Source of the DNA: Actinomyces urinae
GTDB taxonomy: Bacteria; Actinomycetota; Actinomycetes; Actinomycetales; Actinomycetaceae
Reading direction: 5' to 3'
Assembly (NCBI RefSeq): GCF_900119695.1
Contig: NZ_LT632547.1
Coordinates: forward strand, 1,518,893 to 1,582,892
DNA: 64,000 nt
The position numbers and the translations under genes are program-made. Under the pieces are notes generated by a model, which saw only the letters and a program-made list of their open reading frames with translations, made no database searches and was not told the origin of the DNA. Numbering within the stretch: position 1 is the first letter of the stretch; every line of letters begins with the position of its first letter. Shown in pieces: positions 1 to 8,663 of this stretch.

Positions 1-740
1 CGGAGCTTGCGAGGGCGCTCGCGGACTTCCTCTTCGATGATGAGCACGCGATGGTTCGCATTGACATGTCGGAGTATTCGGAGAAGCATTCGGTGTCGCG
101 CCTGGTTGGCGCGCCTCCGGGATATGTGGGTTACGACGAGGGTGGCCAGTTGACTGAAGCCGTGCGTCGCCGCCCATACTCGGTGGTGTTGTTGGACGAG
201 GTGGAGAAGGCTCATCCGGAGATTTTCAACATCTTGTTGCAGGTGCTTGACGATGGCAGGTTGACGGATGGTCAGGGTCGTACGGTTGATTTTCGCAACA
301 CGATCTTGGTGCTTACTTCGAACCTTGGTTCGCAGTTCCTGGTGGATTCTTCGATGGGTGAGGACGAGCAGCGTGAGGCCGTGTTGAACACGGTTCGTGC
401 GGCGTTCAAACCGGAGTTCCTGAACCGTCTGGATGAGATCTTGGTGTTCAAGGCGCTTACTAAGGAAGAGCTGTCGAAGATCGTTGATATTCAGGTTGAT
501 CAGATGGCGCAGCGTTTGCAGAGTCGTCGGATTGCTTTGCACGTTGATGATGGCGCGCGGACGTGGCTGGCTGAGCACGGGTATGATCCCGCGTTTGGTG
601 CACGCCCGCTGCGTAGGTTGATTCAGCGCGAGATTGGAGACCGCTTGGCCCGCATGATTATTGGAGGCGAGGTCCAGGACGGCGGCTCGGTAACCGTAAA
701 GGTAAGCGGTGATGAGCTGAAGTTGGAGGCCAGCGCCTAA
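1..740 (+). CDS. clpB: ATP-dependent chaperone ClpB, C-terminal part (5' end outside window)
   Basis: The reading frame is open from the first bases and ends at TAA 738-740, so only the last ~245 residues are here. It begins just after the second Walker A motif. Visible are the ClpB-typical pore segment GAPPGYVGY, the Walker B motif [11 protein letters not shown], the sensor 1 region LVLTSNLGS, the arginine-finger segment FLNRLDEI, and the small domain with [13 protein letters not shown]. ClpB disaggregates stress-damaged proteins with DnaK/DnaJ/GrpE in the cytoplasm. ClpC, the other actinobacterial family member, is less likely because the phrases [16 protein letters not shown] and [11 protein letters not shown] are ClpB-like. 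The ATG at 51 is internal and is not the start. Confidence 0.95.
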   Translation, partial: ELARALADFLFDDEHAMVRIDMSEYSEKHSVSRLVGAPPGYVGYDEGGQLTEAVRRRPYSVVLLDEVEKAHPEIFNILLQVLDDGRLTDGQGRTVDFRNTILVLTSNLGSQFLVDSSMGEDEQREAVLNTVRAAFKPEFLNRLDEILVFKALTKEELSKIVDIQVDQMAQRLQSRRIALHVDDGARTWLAEHGYDPAFGARPLRRLIQREIGDRLARMIIGGEVQDGGSVTVKVSGDELKLEASA

Positions 741-754
741 TCTGAGCCCAAGTT

Positions 755-785
755 AGAGGGGTTAGCTCAATGAGCTAACCCCTCT
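755..785. terminator. Perfect 15-bp hairpin between convergent genes
   Basis: The arms agaggggttagctca (755-769) and tgagctaacccctct (771-785) are exact reverse complements around one base. The hairpin lies 14 bp after the clpB stop and 56 bp before the end of the convergent serine hydrolase gene. Neither strand has a T-run after the stem, so it may be a weak terminator or an mRNA-stabilising end rather than a classical Rho-independent one. Confidence 0.6.
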
Positions 786-841
786 ATGCGTACATCTACG
801 CTTAGTTCTTTTCCAAATTAAGCACCAAAGTACAGCCTGGG

Positions 842-1657
842 TCAGACCATTTCGAGGAAGTGGTCGCCCAGGGCTTGCCAGTTCTTGCGGTGCCACGCGC
901 CAAAGGGCTGCGTTCCGAGGAATGCCATGGAGCGCCCAGATTCTGGGTCTACCCAAAGGAACGAGCCGGACTGGCCGAAGTGGCCAAACGTGGAAGCCGA
1001 GGCCGCGCGTGGGAACCAGGTGCGCACTTTCGCTCCCTTGATTTCAAAACCTAAACCCCACGTGTTGTCCGAATATCCTCCGTAACCCGGCGTGACGCCT
1101 TTCAAGCCAGGGTAAGCAACAGAGGTTGCCTCCCGCGCCAACTCAGGCGATATGAGGGTGGGGTTTTGAAACTCGCGGGCAAGGGCCACGAGGTCGCGGA
1201 TGGATCCGGCCCCCGCGTATGCCGCAGATCCGTCGATGTGTGTTTCAACCAGGCCGAGCGGCTCTAGGACAGTTGCTTCAACCCAGTCCTCGAACGTGAA
1301 TCCCGTGGTTGCCTCTACCGCCCAAGATGCTTCTTCGATGCCACGGTTCGAATAAATCCGTTTTTCTTGGGCACCGACCTCCAGCACGGGCTCATTGAAG
1401 GCAAGACCGGAGGCGTGGGCGAGCAGGTGTCGTAGCGTCACCACCCGCTGACCGTTGGCAATAGTCACCTCATCATCAAGGCTGATCATGGCCCGTTGCA
1501 CGGCCACAAGAATCCCCATTGCGGAGAGCAGTTTGGTGACCGACATGAGGGGGTAAACCAGCATGGAATCGCCGTATTCGAGGACGTGGCCAGGCTCTAT
1601 AAACGCCATCGAATACTCGAATGGCGGCCTCAGGTTGTCGGGCAGGCCGTCAGGCAT
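842..1657 (-). CDS. Serine hydrolase of the beta-lactamase / class C PBP-like family
   Basis: The 271-residue protein has the SxxK nucleophile motif as SVTK (residues 39-42), a YSN motif (residues 102-104) and a C-terminal HFGQSGS that stands where class C enzymes have the KTG/HTG box. It follows the esterase/beta-lactamase (Pfam Beta-lactamase) fold, which includes esterases, D-amino-acid peptidases and carboxypeptidases; the substrate cannot be told. No signal peptide is visible, so it is probably cytoplasmic, which argues against antibiotic resistance. Its start lies 9 bp beyond the stop of xthA on the same strand, so the two are likely co-transcribed. Confidence 0.75.
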   Translation of the reverse strand: MPDGLPDNLRPPFEYSMAFIEPGHVLEYGDSMLVYPLMSVTKLLSAMGILVAVQRAMISLDDEVTIANGQRVVTLRHLLAHASGLAFNEPVLEVGAQEKRIYSNRGIEEASWAVEATTGFTFEDWVEATVLEPLGLVETHIDGSAAYAGAGSIRDLVALAREFQNPTLISPELAREATSVAYPGLKGVTPGYGGYSDNTWGLGFEIKGAKVRTWFPRAASASTFGHFGQSGSFLWVDPESGRSMAFLGTQPFGAWHRKNWQALGDHFLEMV

Positions 1658-1666
1658 TTCGGCCTC

Positions 1667-2428
1667 CTAAAACTCGATGATGACGGGCACGTGGTCAGAA
1701 GCGCCTTTGCCTTTACGCTCGTCGCGGTCAATCTGCGCGCCGGTCACAGCGGAGGCTAGGGCGGGGGAGGCGTAAATGAAATCGATCCGCATTCCCTCAT
1801 TCTTGGGGAAGCGAAGTTTTTGGTAGTCCCAGTACGTGTAGTTGGTGACTCGCTCGCGCGTAACTTCTTCCATTCCGAGCTGCGCGAAGTAGTTGAATGC
1901 GTCGCGTTCGGGCTCTGACACGTGGGTTGCGCCCTCAAAAACGGAAATGTCCCACACGTCCTCATCGAATGGGGCAACGTTGAAATCGCCCACAACCGCT
2001 AGTTGACGCCCTTCCATTTGCGTGGCGGCGTGGTCGGCCAGGCCGTGCATAAACTCGAGCTTGTACTGGTAGTGCGGGTCGGTGAGCGAACGCCCGTGAG
2101 GAATATACGTGCTCCACACGCGAACCGGGCCGCACGTGGCGCCGATTGCGCGCGCCTCAACCTTGTCGCGGAATGCGGGCTGGCCGGGGAAGCTGGTTTC
2201 AACCTCATCTATTCCAACGCGAGAAGCGATTGCCACACCATTCCACTGGTTGTAGCCCACCATTTCCACCTGGTAACCGGCCTCTTTGAACGCGTCCAGA
2301 GGGAACTGGTCGGGCTTGCATTTCAGTTCTTGCATGGCAAGCACGTCAATGTCAGCGCGGTTCAAAAAATCAATTACGCGCTCGTGACGCGCGCGGATGG
2401 AGTTCACATTCCAAGTGGCTAGTCGCAT
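1667..2428 (-). CDS. xthA: Exodeoxyribonuclease III
   Basis: The 253-residue protein is a full-length member of the ExoIII/APE1 endonuclease-exonuclease-phosphatase family. It begins MRLATWNVNSIR (metal-site Asn), continues with MQELK (catalytic Glu, residue 34), has GDFNVAP in the middle and ends with the SDHVPVI His-Asp motif. ExoIII cuts DNA at abasic sites and removes 3' blocking groups in base excision repair. The downstream serine hydrolase follows after a 9-bp gap. The divergent SDR gene begins 65 bp away, so promoters for both directions should lie in 2429-2493. Confidence 0.93.
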   Translation of the reverse strand: MRLATWNVNSIRARHERVIDFLNRADIDVLAMQELKCKPDQFPLDAFKEAGYQVEMVGYNQWNGVAIASRVGIDEVETSFPGQPAFRDKVEARAIGATCGPVRVWSTYIPHGRSLTDPHYQYKLEFMHGLADHAATQMEGRQLAVVGDFNVAPFDEDVWDISVFEGATHVSEPERDAFNYFAQLGMEEVTRERVTNYTYWDYQKLRFPKNEGMRIDFIYASPALASAVTGAQIDRDERKGKGASDHVPVIIEF

Positions 2429-2493
2429 GGTTTAACCCTACCTTCCGGCGTCAAATGTGGCATAAGGGAGGGGATGCCGCCTAACCTATTTGT

Positions 2494-3255
2494 ATGGGTA
2501 CTGCTTTGGTTACCGGGGCGTCTTCGGGCCTTGGGGAAGAGTTTTGTTGGCAGCTGGCGGCAGCACGGCACAATCTGGTGCTGGTTGCGCGCCGGGAGGA
2601 TAAGTTGCGTGAGATCGCCGCCAAGATCGAGGCAGCCTCAGGCGTGCACACCGAGGTGCTCGTGGCGGACCTTGGCACCGCGAGGGGGCGCAAGGCGGTT
2701 GTGGAGCGGCTCCGCCAAGATGAGCGCCCCATTGGTCTGCTCGTGAACAATGCCGGTTTTGGCTTGGGCGTGCCGTTTCGTGAGAACAGTATGACCGCTG
2801 AAACAAAGGCGTTGGACGTGATGGTACGGGCCGTTATGGAGCTTACGCACGCGGCGGTGAATGCCATGTTCGACCGAGGTCACGGTGCAGTTCTCAACGT
2901 TTCTTCCGTTGCGGCGGACACCGGCATGGGCACATATTCCGCACACAAGGCGTGGGTGAAGGCGTTTTCCGAGGGAGTGGCGGAGGAACTGCGAGGAACG
3001 GGCGTGAGTGTCACGGCAGTCATGCCAGGCATGGTTAATACTGCGTTCCACGACAGGGTGCAGACGGTTCCCGAGGAGGTTCCAAAAATCTCTTGGATCA
3101 GCGAGGCTCAGGTAGTGGAACAGGCCCTCGCAGCGGTTCGTCGCCGCCAGGTGTTGGTCACCCCTTCGGCGCGCTATAAGGTAGCAATGTTTGCCACCAA
3201 GATGTCGCCGCGTTGGATGGTTCGCGCGGTCACTTCGCGCCTGCCCCACATGTGA
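2494..3255 (+). CDS. Short-chain dehydrogenase/reductase
   Basis: The 253-residue SDR-family oxidoreductase has the dinucleotide-binding TGASSGLG at residues 7-14, NNAG at 85-88, and the catalytic Tyr-Lys pair in YSAHK (Y148, K152) preceded by Ser137/138. The ARR motif after beta strand 2 favours NADP(H). It resembles the DltE/YqjQ type of short SDR with a C-terminal basic, partly hydrophobic tail. The substrate is unknown. The start is taken as ATG 2494. The gene stands alone between divergent xthA and the convergent membrane-protein gene. Confidence 0.85.
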   Translation: MGTALVTGASSGLGEEFCWQLAAARHNLVLVARREDKLREIAAKIEAASGVHTEVLVADLGTARGRKAVVERLRQDERPIGLLVNNAGFGLGVPFRENSMTAETKALDVMVRAVMELTHAAVNAMFDRGHGAVLNVSSVAADTGMGTYSAHKAWVKAFSEGVAEELRGTGVSVTAVMPGMVNTAFHDRVQTVPEEVPKISWISEAQVVEQALAAVRRRQVLVTPSARYKVAMFATKMSPRWMVRAVTSRLPHM

Positions 3256-3356
3256 GTGTTTTGAACTCGCGGGCTTTAGCTATTGCAGCCTCGCTCCTGG
3301 CCCGAAAGTCAGATTAAAGAGGTGGCCCCACTGCATGCGCAAGCCTGCGCTAACGG

Positions 3357-4805
3357 TTAGACAGGCTTTTCCGGGTTAGCTTCCTGCGTCGAGGCACTGG
3401 CGTCATCCGTCGAAGCCGAGGTAGATGCCGAGTCCGTTTCTTCCGCTCGGGCAGCTCCCTCGGTTGCCTGATCGGTTTCGGGCTCTTCGTAGTCGTCGAG
3501 GGCGTCCTCTTCGAGCTCCACGTTGGTGATCTCTTCGAAGTCGATCGTTGCTGGATGGTTGTAAGCTAGGCCCTCGTCTTCCAACTCGTCCACCACTTCA
3601 AGCACAGAGCTGGTTTGCAGGTCCGAGTTATCAACCGGTGATTGCTCAATCGCGTCGGCAAGCTGATCGGCATGTCCCTGGTGGAAGTGCTTGTCATGAC
3701 GCATGAGGCGACGCAAGAGTTTGCGGATAGCCATGCGGCGCGCCACTTCCTCACGAATATCTTCTCGGCTTCGCACCCAGTGCACTACCAGAAGCAGAAT
3801 CAGCAGCATGCCCGCGTAGCCGATCACCGGGTACAGGTAGCTCACAAACGTTTCGAATCCAACAAATGAGATCACGAAGCCAATCAGAGCCATCGAGACT
3901 AACCAGATGCGGAAGCGTTTTGGGTCGCCCTTTGAGAATCTGGAGGCGAGGGCGTAGTACATGCCGATTGCGGTGTTGAAGATCATGCCGAAAACCACGA
4001 ACGCCATGACGGTGCCAAATGCGGGGTGGATGCTGGTTAGCAGCATGAGGGTGGGCATGTCAGAGTGGCCCACTTTGTCGATTTGTGTAAACAGGGCGGA
4101 GGACGCGATGAGGATCAGCAGGCCGTATATTATGCCGCCCAGCATGCCGCCGCGTCCTGCTACGCGGGGATCGCGGATTTGGCCTCCCATCACGATTGAC
4201 ATGGACACGGCCATTGCAAGCGCTAGAGCTACGTAGTTTGTCGCGGAAATCCACCAGTTTGGCAGGGTTGATCCGACTTCAATTGCCATGTCGTTAAGCT
4301 GCGCGAATGAGTAGTCGATGTGCGTGTATGACCAGATGGCAGCGCCAACGATCAGCACAATGATGAACGGCGTGATGGATCCTATGATTGCGGTCACGCG
4401 GTCTACGTCAAGCATGCCAACCAGGATTACCAGGACGGTGATGATGACAGATCCCACCCAGACGGGTAGCCCGAATTGTTGGTTCAGGCTGGTGCCTCCG
4501 CCGGCGATCATTACAAAGCCCATGCTAAACAGCGTGAGGGTGATGAGGATGTCGAAGAAGCGGGACGTGATGGGCGGGGAAACTTCGGTGAGCACGCGTT
4601 TGTGGTCGCTGGCGAGGAAGAAGGAACCGAGCTGGAGGATCGCGTATCCGGCGATTCCGAAGATTATAAGCGCGAGGGTGACCGCCCACATTCCTTGGAC
4701 GCCAAATCCTACGAAGTATTGGAGGATTTCTTTACCTGATGCGAATCCTGCGCCTACTACTAGGCCTACGAAGGCCATCGCAACTGTTATTACTTGCCGG
4801 TTCAT
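3357..4805 (-). CDS. YkvI-family polytopic membrane protein with long acidic tail
   Basis: The 482-residue protein has about ten hydrophobic segments in residues 1-345. The N-terminal MAFVGLVVGAGFASGKE is typical of the YkvI family, distantly related to the APC/LeuT transporter superfamily; no substrate is established. After the last helix (LLILLLVVHW) comes a charged cytoplasmic linker (RSREDIREEVARRMAIRK) and then ~100 residues rich in Asp, Glu, Ser and Thr. That tail is longer and more acidic than the family core needs and is probably disordered. The gene converges with the SDR gene and diverges from pyrE. Confidence 0.75.
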   Translation of the reverse strand: MNRQVITVAMAFVGLVVGAGFASGKEILQYFVGFGVQGMWAVTLALIIFGIAGYAILQLGSFFLASDHKRVLTEVSPPITSRFFDILITLTLFSMGFVMIAGGGTSLNQQFGLPVWVGSVIITVLVILVGMLDVDRVTAIIGSITPFIIVLIVGAAIWSYTHIDYSFAQLNDMAIEVGSTLPNWWISATNYVALALAMAVSMSIVMGGQIRDPRVAGRGGMLGGIIYGLLILIASSALFTQIDKVGHSDMPTLMLLTSIHPAFGTVMAFVVFGMIFNTAIGMYYALASRFSKGDPKRFRIWLVSMALIGFVISFVGFETFVSYLYPVIGYAGMLLILLLVVHWVRSREDIREEVARRMAIRKLLRRLMRHDKHFHQGHADQLADAIEQSPVDNSDLQTSSVLEVVDELEDEGLAYNHPATIDFEEITNVELEEDALDDYEEPETDQATEGAARAEETDSASTSASTDDASASTQEANPEKPV

Positions 4806-4973
4806 GTTTTGTGCCAGCTGTGTAGATTTGGCGGCTGGTACGCCTCAGTGCTTTTACTTTACCGAGTTTTAGCCGGCTTGGGGATTTTCGTTGCGCATGT
4901 AACGAAACGGGGGCGGGGCTAGGTTAATCGCGCGATTGTCGAGGGGAAGCTGGCTTTCGCTTACGATAGGGGT

Positions 4974-5540
4974 ATGACTAACGATCCGCGCAAGGCCCGC
5001 CTGGCCGAACTTGTTAAAGAGCTTGCTGTTATTCACCAGAAGGTGACTTTGGCTTCGGGTAAGGAGTCTGACTTTTACGTTGATATGCGCAGGGCAACGC
5101 TGCATCATGAGGCGGCTCCTTTGGTGGGGCACGTGATGCTCGACATGCTCGAGGATAATGGTTTCGCTCCGGATGATTTTGATGCCGTGGGTGGCCTCAC
5201 GATGGGTGCGGATCCGGTTGCGACGGCGATTTTGCATGCGGCGGCCTCACGGGGCTTGTCTGTTGATGCGTTCGTGGTGCGCAAGGAGGCCAAGGATCAT
5301 GGCATGAAGCGCCAGGTTGAGGGGCCGTCTGTTGAGGGCAAGCGCGTGATCGTGTTGGAGGATACTTCGACCACGGGTGGCTCTCCGATGCAGGCGGCTC
5401 GCGCGCTTGAGGCCGCGGGCGCGCAGGTTCTAGCTGTTGCGGTGATTGTGGACCGCGATACCGGTGCGCGCGAGGTCATCGAGGGCGCTGGTTACAAGTA
5501 TCTGAACGCTTTGGGGTTGGAAGACCTCGGCCTCGCCTAA
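4974..5540 (+). CDS. pyrE: Orotate phosphoribosyltransferase
   Basis: The 188-residue type I phosphoribosyltransferase has the PRPP-binding loop VIVLEDTSTTGGS at residues 125-137, an orotate-contacting N-terminal ASGKESDFYVD, and the catalytic-loop region VVRKEAKDHG (R103, K104, K107). It converts orotate and PRPP to OMP in de novo UMP synthesis. Length and motifs are standard. It is not next to other pyr genes. A 16-bp perfect palindrome (5564-5600) lies 24 bp after the stop and may also end its transcript. Confidence 0.95.
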   Translation: MTNDPRKARLAELVKELAVIHQKVTLASGKESDFYVDMRRATLHHEAAPLVGHVMLDMLEDNGFAPDDFDAVGGLTMGADPVATAILHAAASRGLSVDAFVVRKEAKDHGMKRQVEGPSVEGKRVIVLEDTSTTGGSPMQAARALEAAGAQVLAVAVIVDRDTGAREVIEGAGYKYLNALGLEDLGLA

Positions 5541-5563
5541 GCTAAGCATCTTCACTTTCGTCT

Positions 5564-5674
5564 TATCGGGACGTGTACAGATTGTGTACACGTCCCGATA
5601 ACGTGTTAAAAATTTCGCGAATTCTGTACACGTCTAGATAATGTGTTAAAAATTCGCCATAATTTGTACACGTC
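5564..5674 (+). promoter_or_regulatory. Palindromic repeat array upstream of the Fic gene (putative operator)
   Basis: A perfect 16-bp inverted repeat, tatcgggacgtgtaca (5564-5579) and its complement (5585-5600), is followed by further copies of its inner half. The 10-mer tgtacacgtc begins at 5585, 5625 and 5665, exactly 40 bp apart. The segments between share gtgttaaaaatt. A second, imperfect dyad runs from GTGT at 5603 to ACAC at 5631, centred on a CGCG. The last half-site ends 22 bp before the chosen Fic start, so a bound protein would cover the promoter. Bases 5567-5634 recur almost unchanged after the gene (6788-6855). Confidence 0.65.
5567..5634 (+). repeat. Left 68-bp flanking direct repeat of the Fic gene
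   Basis: This segment matches 6788-6855 in the same orientation at 64 of 68 positions. Three differences fall in the 5-base spacer of the palindrome (gattg against aaatc) and one is at 5625-1 (c against t). The spacing of all sub-motifs is identical in both copies. Confidence 0.8.
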
Positions 5675-5695
5675 ATGAACGTTTGGAGGTGCAAG

Positions 5696-6781
5696 ATGAG
5701 TGTTGATCCGAAAAAGCCGTATCAGGATCTGCCGCCTCTTCCTCCTGCATGTGAAGTGGAGACCCCGGAAGTACTGCGCGCAGTTATATCCGCTGCGAGG
5801 GCATTGGAAAAGGCAAATACCGCTGCAGAGCTCCTTCCGAATCCGCGCATATTGATCGATTCGGTCCCCTTGCTCGAGGCGCAGGCATCGATAGAGATAG
5901 AGAACATCGTCACCACTAATGACGAGCTTTTCCGCGCAGCGTTGGAGGTCGGTAAACCGACTCCCGCTACACGTGAGGGATTGCGCTACCGGGAGGCCAT
6001 GAATCTTGGTGTTGCTTTGTTGAAAGAACGCCCGATCACTGTGAATATGGCCAAGCAGATCTGCTCACGCATCACGAACTTCGATATGGATGTTCGCGGC
6101 GGCACGGGCACGTACATTGGCAATCCAACAACGAAAGAGCGTATTTACACGCCTCCCGAAGGCAGGAGCGTTATCCTGAGGCACCTCGCTAACTGGGAGG
6201 AGTTCTTACACGAGGATGACTCGCTAGATCCATTGATCAAACTTGCCTTACTGCATTACCAGTTTGAAGCTATCCACCCGTTCTCGGATGGTAATGGGCG
6301 AACCGGCAGGATTCTGAACGTCCTCTATTTGGTTCATGCCGATCTGCTTACCAGCCCGATTACTTACCTGTCGGGTTACATTGTGCAGCACAAGCAGGAG
6401 TATTACCGGTTGCTTAATGGCGTAACGCAGCGAGGTGAGTGGATTCCCTGGATCCTTTTCATCTTGCGCGCGGTGGAAGTCACTTCAAAGTGGACCAGCG
6501 ATCTCATTTACGCAGTTAATACTCTGATTGACGAGGTTGTGGAGCTACTTCGCGGTAGTGGTCTGCCGCAGCGGGATGTGGCCTTCATGCTGTTTGAGAA
6601 GCCGTATGCGCGCTACCGTGATTTTGAGGCTGAGCTGGGCGTGAGTCGGCAAACTGCCGCGAAGTACGCGGGCAAATTGGAAGCCTCGGGTTTGCTCGAA
6701 AAGGTGTCTGCTGGTCGCGAAGTACTGTTTGTGAACGGCAGGTATCTTGATTTGTTGTTCAACACAGCACTGCCTAGGTGA
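5696..6781 (+). CDS. Fic-domain protein (class II) with C-terminal winged helix
   Basis: The start is the ATG at 5696 because ggaggt (5685-5690) sits 5 bp before it; the upstream ATG at 5675 has no ribosome site and overlaps the repeat array. The 361-residue product has the complete Fic active site HPFSDGNGR (194-202), which in this family transfers AMP, or sometimes another nucleotide, to a target protein. SIEIEN at 65-70 fits the (S/T)xxxE(G/N) inhibitory-helix motif placed N-terminal to the Fic core, defining a self-inhibited class II enzyme. Residues ~295-361 look like a winged helix-turn-helix (ELGVSRQTAAKYAGKLEASG), suggesting DNA binding. The target is unknown. No antitoxin gene is adjacent, as expected when inhibition is internal. 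The gene is bracketed by near-identical palindromic repeats. Confidence 0.88.
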   Translation: MSVDPKKPYQDLPPLPPACEVETPEVLRAVISAARALEKANTAAELLPNPRILIDSVPLLEAQASIEIENIVTTNDELFRAALEVGKPTPATREGLRYREAMNLGVALLKERPITVNMAKQICSRITNFDMDVRGGTGTYIGNPTTKERIYTPPEGRSVILRHLANWEEFLHEDDSLDPLIKLALLHYQFEAIHPFSDGNGRTGRILNVLYLVHADLLTSPITYLSGYIVQHKQEYYRLLNGVTQRGEWIPWILFILRAVEVTSKWTSDLIYAVNTLIDEVVELLRGSGLPQRDVAFMLFEKPYARYRDFEAELGVSRQTAAKYAGKLEASGLLEKVSAGREVLFVNGRYLDLLFNTALPR

Positions 6782-6787
6782 AGCTAG

Positions 6788-6870
6788 CGGGACGTGTACA
6801 AAATCTGTACACGTCCCGATAACGTGTTAAAAATTTCGCGAATTTTGTACACGTCGCACATACGTGTACA
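6788..6870 (+). repeat. Right flanking repeat of the Fic gene with additional half-site
   Basis: Bases 6788-6855 copy 5567-5634: inverted repeat cgggacgtgtaca (6788-6800) and complement (6806-6818), then gtgttaaaaatttcgcgaa and a second tgtacacgtc at 6846, again 40 bp after the first at 6806. A further half-site in the opposite sense, acgtgtaca, lies at 6862-6870. The copy starts 7 bp after the Fic stop, so it may double as the transcript end. It sits about 30 bp from the end of the convergent HAD gene. Confidence 0.75.
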
Positions 6871-6902
6871 AATGTTTAACAGTTCGCGAGGTTAGCTGCG
6901 TC

Positions 6903-7760
6903 CTACTCGCCGGATTCTTCGAGGAGTCCTGCTTCTTTGGCTAGCCGGTGGTTTTCGCGCACAACCTCGATCATGTCTGCAATCGAGTTCTTGGTGCGGT
7001 AGGGGCGGAACGGGAAGTTCTGAATTTCGTATTCGCTCGTTGAACCACTGAGAACGAGGAAGGTGCGTAGTCCCGCTTCGATGCCGGCTTGCACGTCGGT
7101 GTCCATGCGGTCACCGATCAAAGCGGTGACTTCAGAGTGTACGCCAATCTTGTTGAGGCCGGCACGCAGCATCATCGAGTTGGGTTTGCCTAGAAAGTAG
7201 GGTCTGCGTCCGGTTGCTTTGGTGATCATTGCAGCCACGGATCCGGTTGCGGGCAAGATTCCCTCGTCGGATGGGCCGGTGACGTCCGGGTTGGTGGCGA
7301 TGAACTTGGCGCCTGCTTCGATGAAGCGAATGGCCCGGGTGATGGCGTTGAAGTCGTAGCTGCGAGTTTCGCCGAGCACAACGTATTCGGGGTTGGTCTC
7401 GGTCATCACGTAGCCGGCGCTGTGTAGGGCGGTGGTGAGTCCGGCCTCGCCAATGACAAATGCGGACGAGTTTGGTGACTGCTGTGAAAGGAATGCGGCG
7501 GTTGCAAGCGCAGAGGTCCAAATGTGCTCTTCAGGCACGTGCAGGCCAGAGTTGTCGAGGCGTGCGGACAAGTCTCGCGGCGTGTAAATCGAGTTGTTGG
7601 TGAATACGAGGAACGGGATGTTCAGCTCGTGCAGGGTGTCAATGAATTCCTGTGCTCCGTCGATTGCGCGTTGCTCGCTTACGAGGACGCCGTCCATGTC
7701 GGATAGCCACGAGGTAATCGGGGGCATTTCGTCTAGCGAGAAGTTTGTTGTAGTTTCCAT
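6903..7760 (-). CDS. HAD-IIA family phosphatase (NagD-like)
   Basis: The 285-residue protein contains all HAD motifs: DMDGVL (21-26, nucleophile D21 and acid D23), TNN (54-56), the Lys in FLGKPNS, and GDRMDTD. The large cap between motifs II and III and the motif spacing are those of subfamily IIA, which includes NagD nucleotide phosphatases and glycerol-phosphate phosphatases. It is cytoplasmic; the substrate is not determined. It converges with the Fic gene and diverges from the rRNA/tRNA methyltransferase gene. Confidence 0.85.
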   Translation of the reverse strand: METTTNFSLDEMPPITSWLSDMDGVLVSEQRAIDGAQEFIDTLHELNIPFLVFTNNSIYTPRDLSARLDNSGLHVPEEHIWTSALATAAFLSQQSPNSSAFVIGEAGLTTALHSAGYVMTETNPEYVVLGETRSYDFNAITRAIRFIEAGAKFIATNPDVTGPSDEGILPATGSVAAMITKATGRRPYFLGKPNSMMLRAGLNKIGVHSEVTALIGDRMDTDVQAGIEAGLRTFLVLSGSTSEYEIQNFPFRPYRTKNSIADMIEVVRENHRLAKEAGLLEESGE

Positions 7761-7886
7761 ACTTGTCTCCTTCTATAACTGCTTTTAGCCTATCGTTCTA
7801 AGTTCGTGCGAGGCAGGTGATCGCAGGTTTTATGCACGCTCGTGCATGGCGGTCGGCTGGCTTTGACGGTTTCCCGCGTTGTTTGT

Positions 7887-8561
7887 ATGTTCGAGGACGT
7901 GGCAGAAATAAGCGAGAATGAGGTGCGGTCGGTTCCGGGTAGCGGCGTGGGGCCGTGGCCCGGTGGTGAAGAGAACTGGCCGCAGGGCGATCAGTATGAT
8001 CCGGTATTGCTTCGCGAGGGTGATTCGCGCAATGTGGAGGATCGCTTCCGTTATTGGTCTAACGAGGCGATTAAGGGCTTCCTAGATAGCGTGGGTCGGC
8101 CGGATTGGCTTGAAGTTGCGGTGCAAAACCTAGGGCATGACTTTAACATTGGATCGATTGTGCGCACAGCGAACTGTTTGGGGGTACGTCGCGTGCATAT
8201 TGTTGGGCGGCGCAGGTGGAACAGGCGCGGGGCGATGGTGACGGACAGGTATTTGGAGGTCGTGCACCACCCCGAGATCGATGGGTTCTTAGACCATGTG
8301 GGTGCCCGTGGTTTGCATGTGATTGGGATTGACAATATTGAGGGGTCTAAGCCGCTGGAAGGTCAGGCGCTTCCGGATAAGTGCGTGCTGGTGATGGGGG
8401 AGGAATCGACGGGACTCAGTGAGGATATGGCACGGGCGTGCGAGTCTGTTCTACACATAACGCAGTATGGTTCTAGCCGGTCGATGAATGTGGGGCACGC
8501 TGCGGCAATCGCTATGTGGGCGTGGGTTATCCAGCATGGAGGCGATCCGAAAGACGCGTAG
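7887..8561 (+). CDS. SpoU/TrmH family RNA 2'-O-methyltransferase
   Basis: Residues of the C-terminal SPOUT knot are clear: motif 1 HDFNIGSIVRTA, motif 2 LVMGEESTGLS, and motif 3 SSRSMNVGHAAAI, which together form the trefoil knot that binds S-adenosylmethionine. The enzyme should methylate a ribose in tRNA or rRNA; the position cannot be told. The frame is open from a GTG at 7842, but the ATG at 7887 is preferred because residues before it have no family character; neither has a strong ribosome site. From 7887 the product is 224 residues. Confidence 0.85.
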   Translation: MFEDVAEISENEVRSVPGSGVGPWPGGEENWPQGDQYDPVLLREGDSRNVEDRFRYWSNEAIKGFLDSVGRPDWLEVAVQNLGHDFNIGSIVRTANCLGVRRVHIVGRRRWNRRGAMVTDRYLEVVHHPEIDGFLDHVGARGLHVIGIDNIEGSKPLEGQALPDKCVLVMGEESTGLSEDMARACESVLHITQYGSSRSMNVGHAAAIAMWAWVIQHGGDPKDA

Positions 8562-8663
8562 ATGGGTAAGTCGAATAGGTCTGTGGACTTTGGACGCTAA
8601 AGCATTGTGAAGCTAAATGTGGGATAATGAAGAAGTCAAAATGTCTAGGCAAGGAGGCAATTA

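Noticed and set aside
842-1657. Serine hydrolase as an antibiotic-resistance beta-lactamase
   Set aside because: There is no signal peptide and the third motif is HFGQSG rather than KTG; the family is dominated by esterases and peptidases.
5675-5695. Upstream ATG as the Fic start
   Set aside because: It has no ribosome site and lies against the last half-site of the repeat array, whereas ATG 5696 has ggaggt at ideal distance.
5567-6855. Flanking repeats of the Fic gene as insertion-sequence ends
   Set aside because: There is no transposase between them, the copies are in direct orientation, and no target-site duplication could be recognised.
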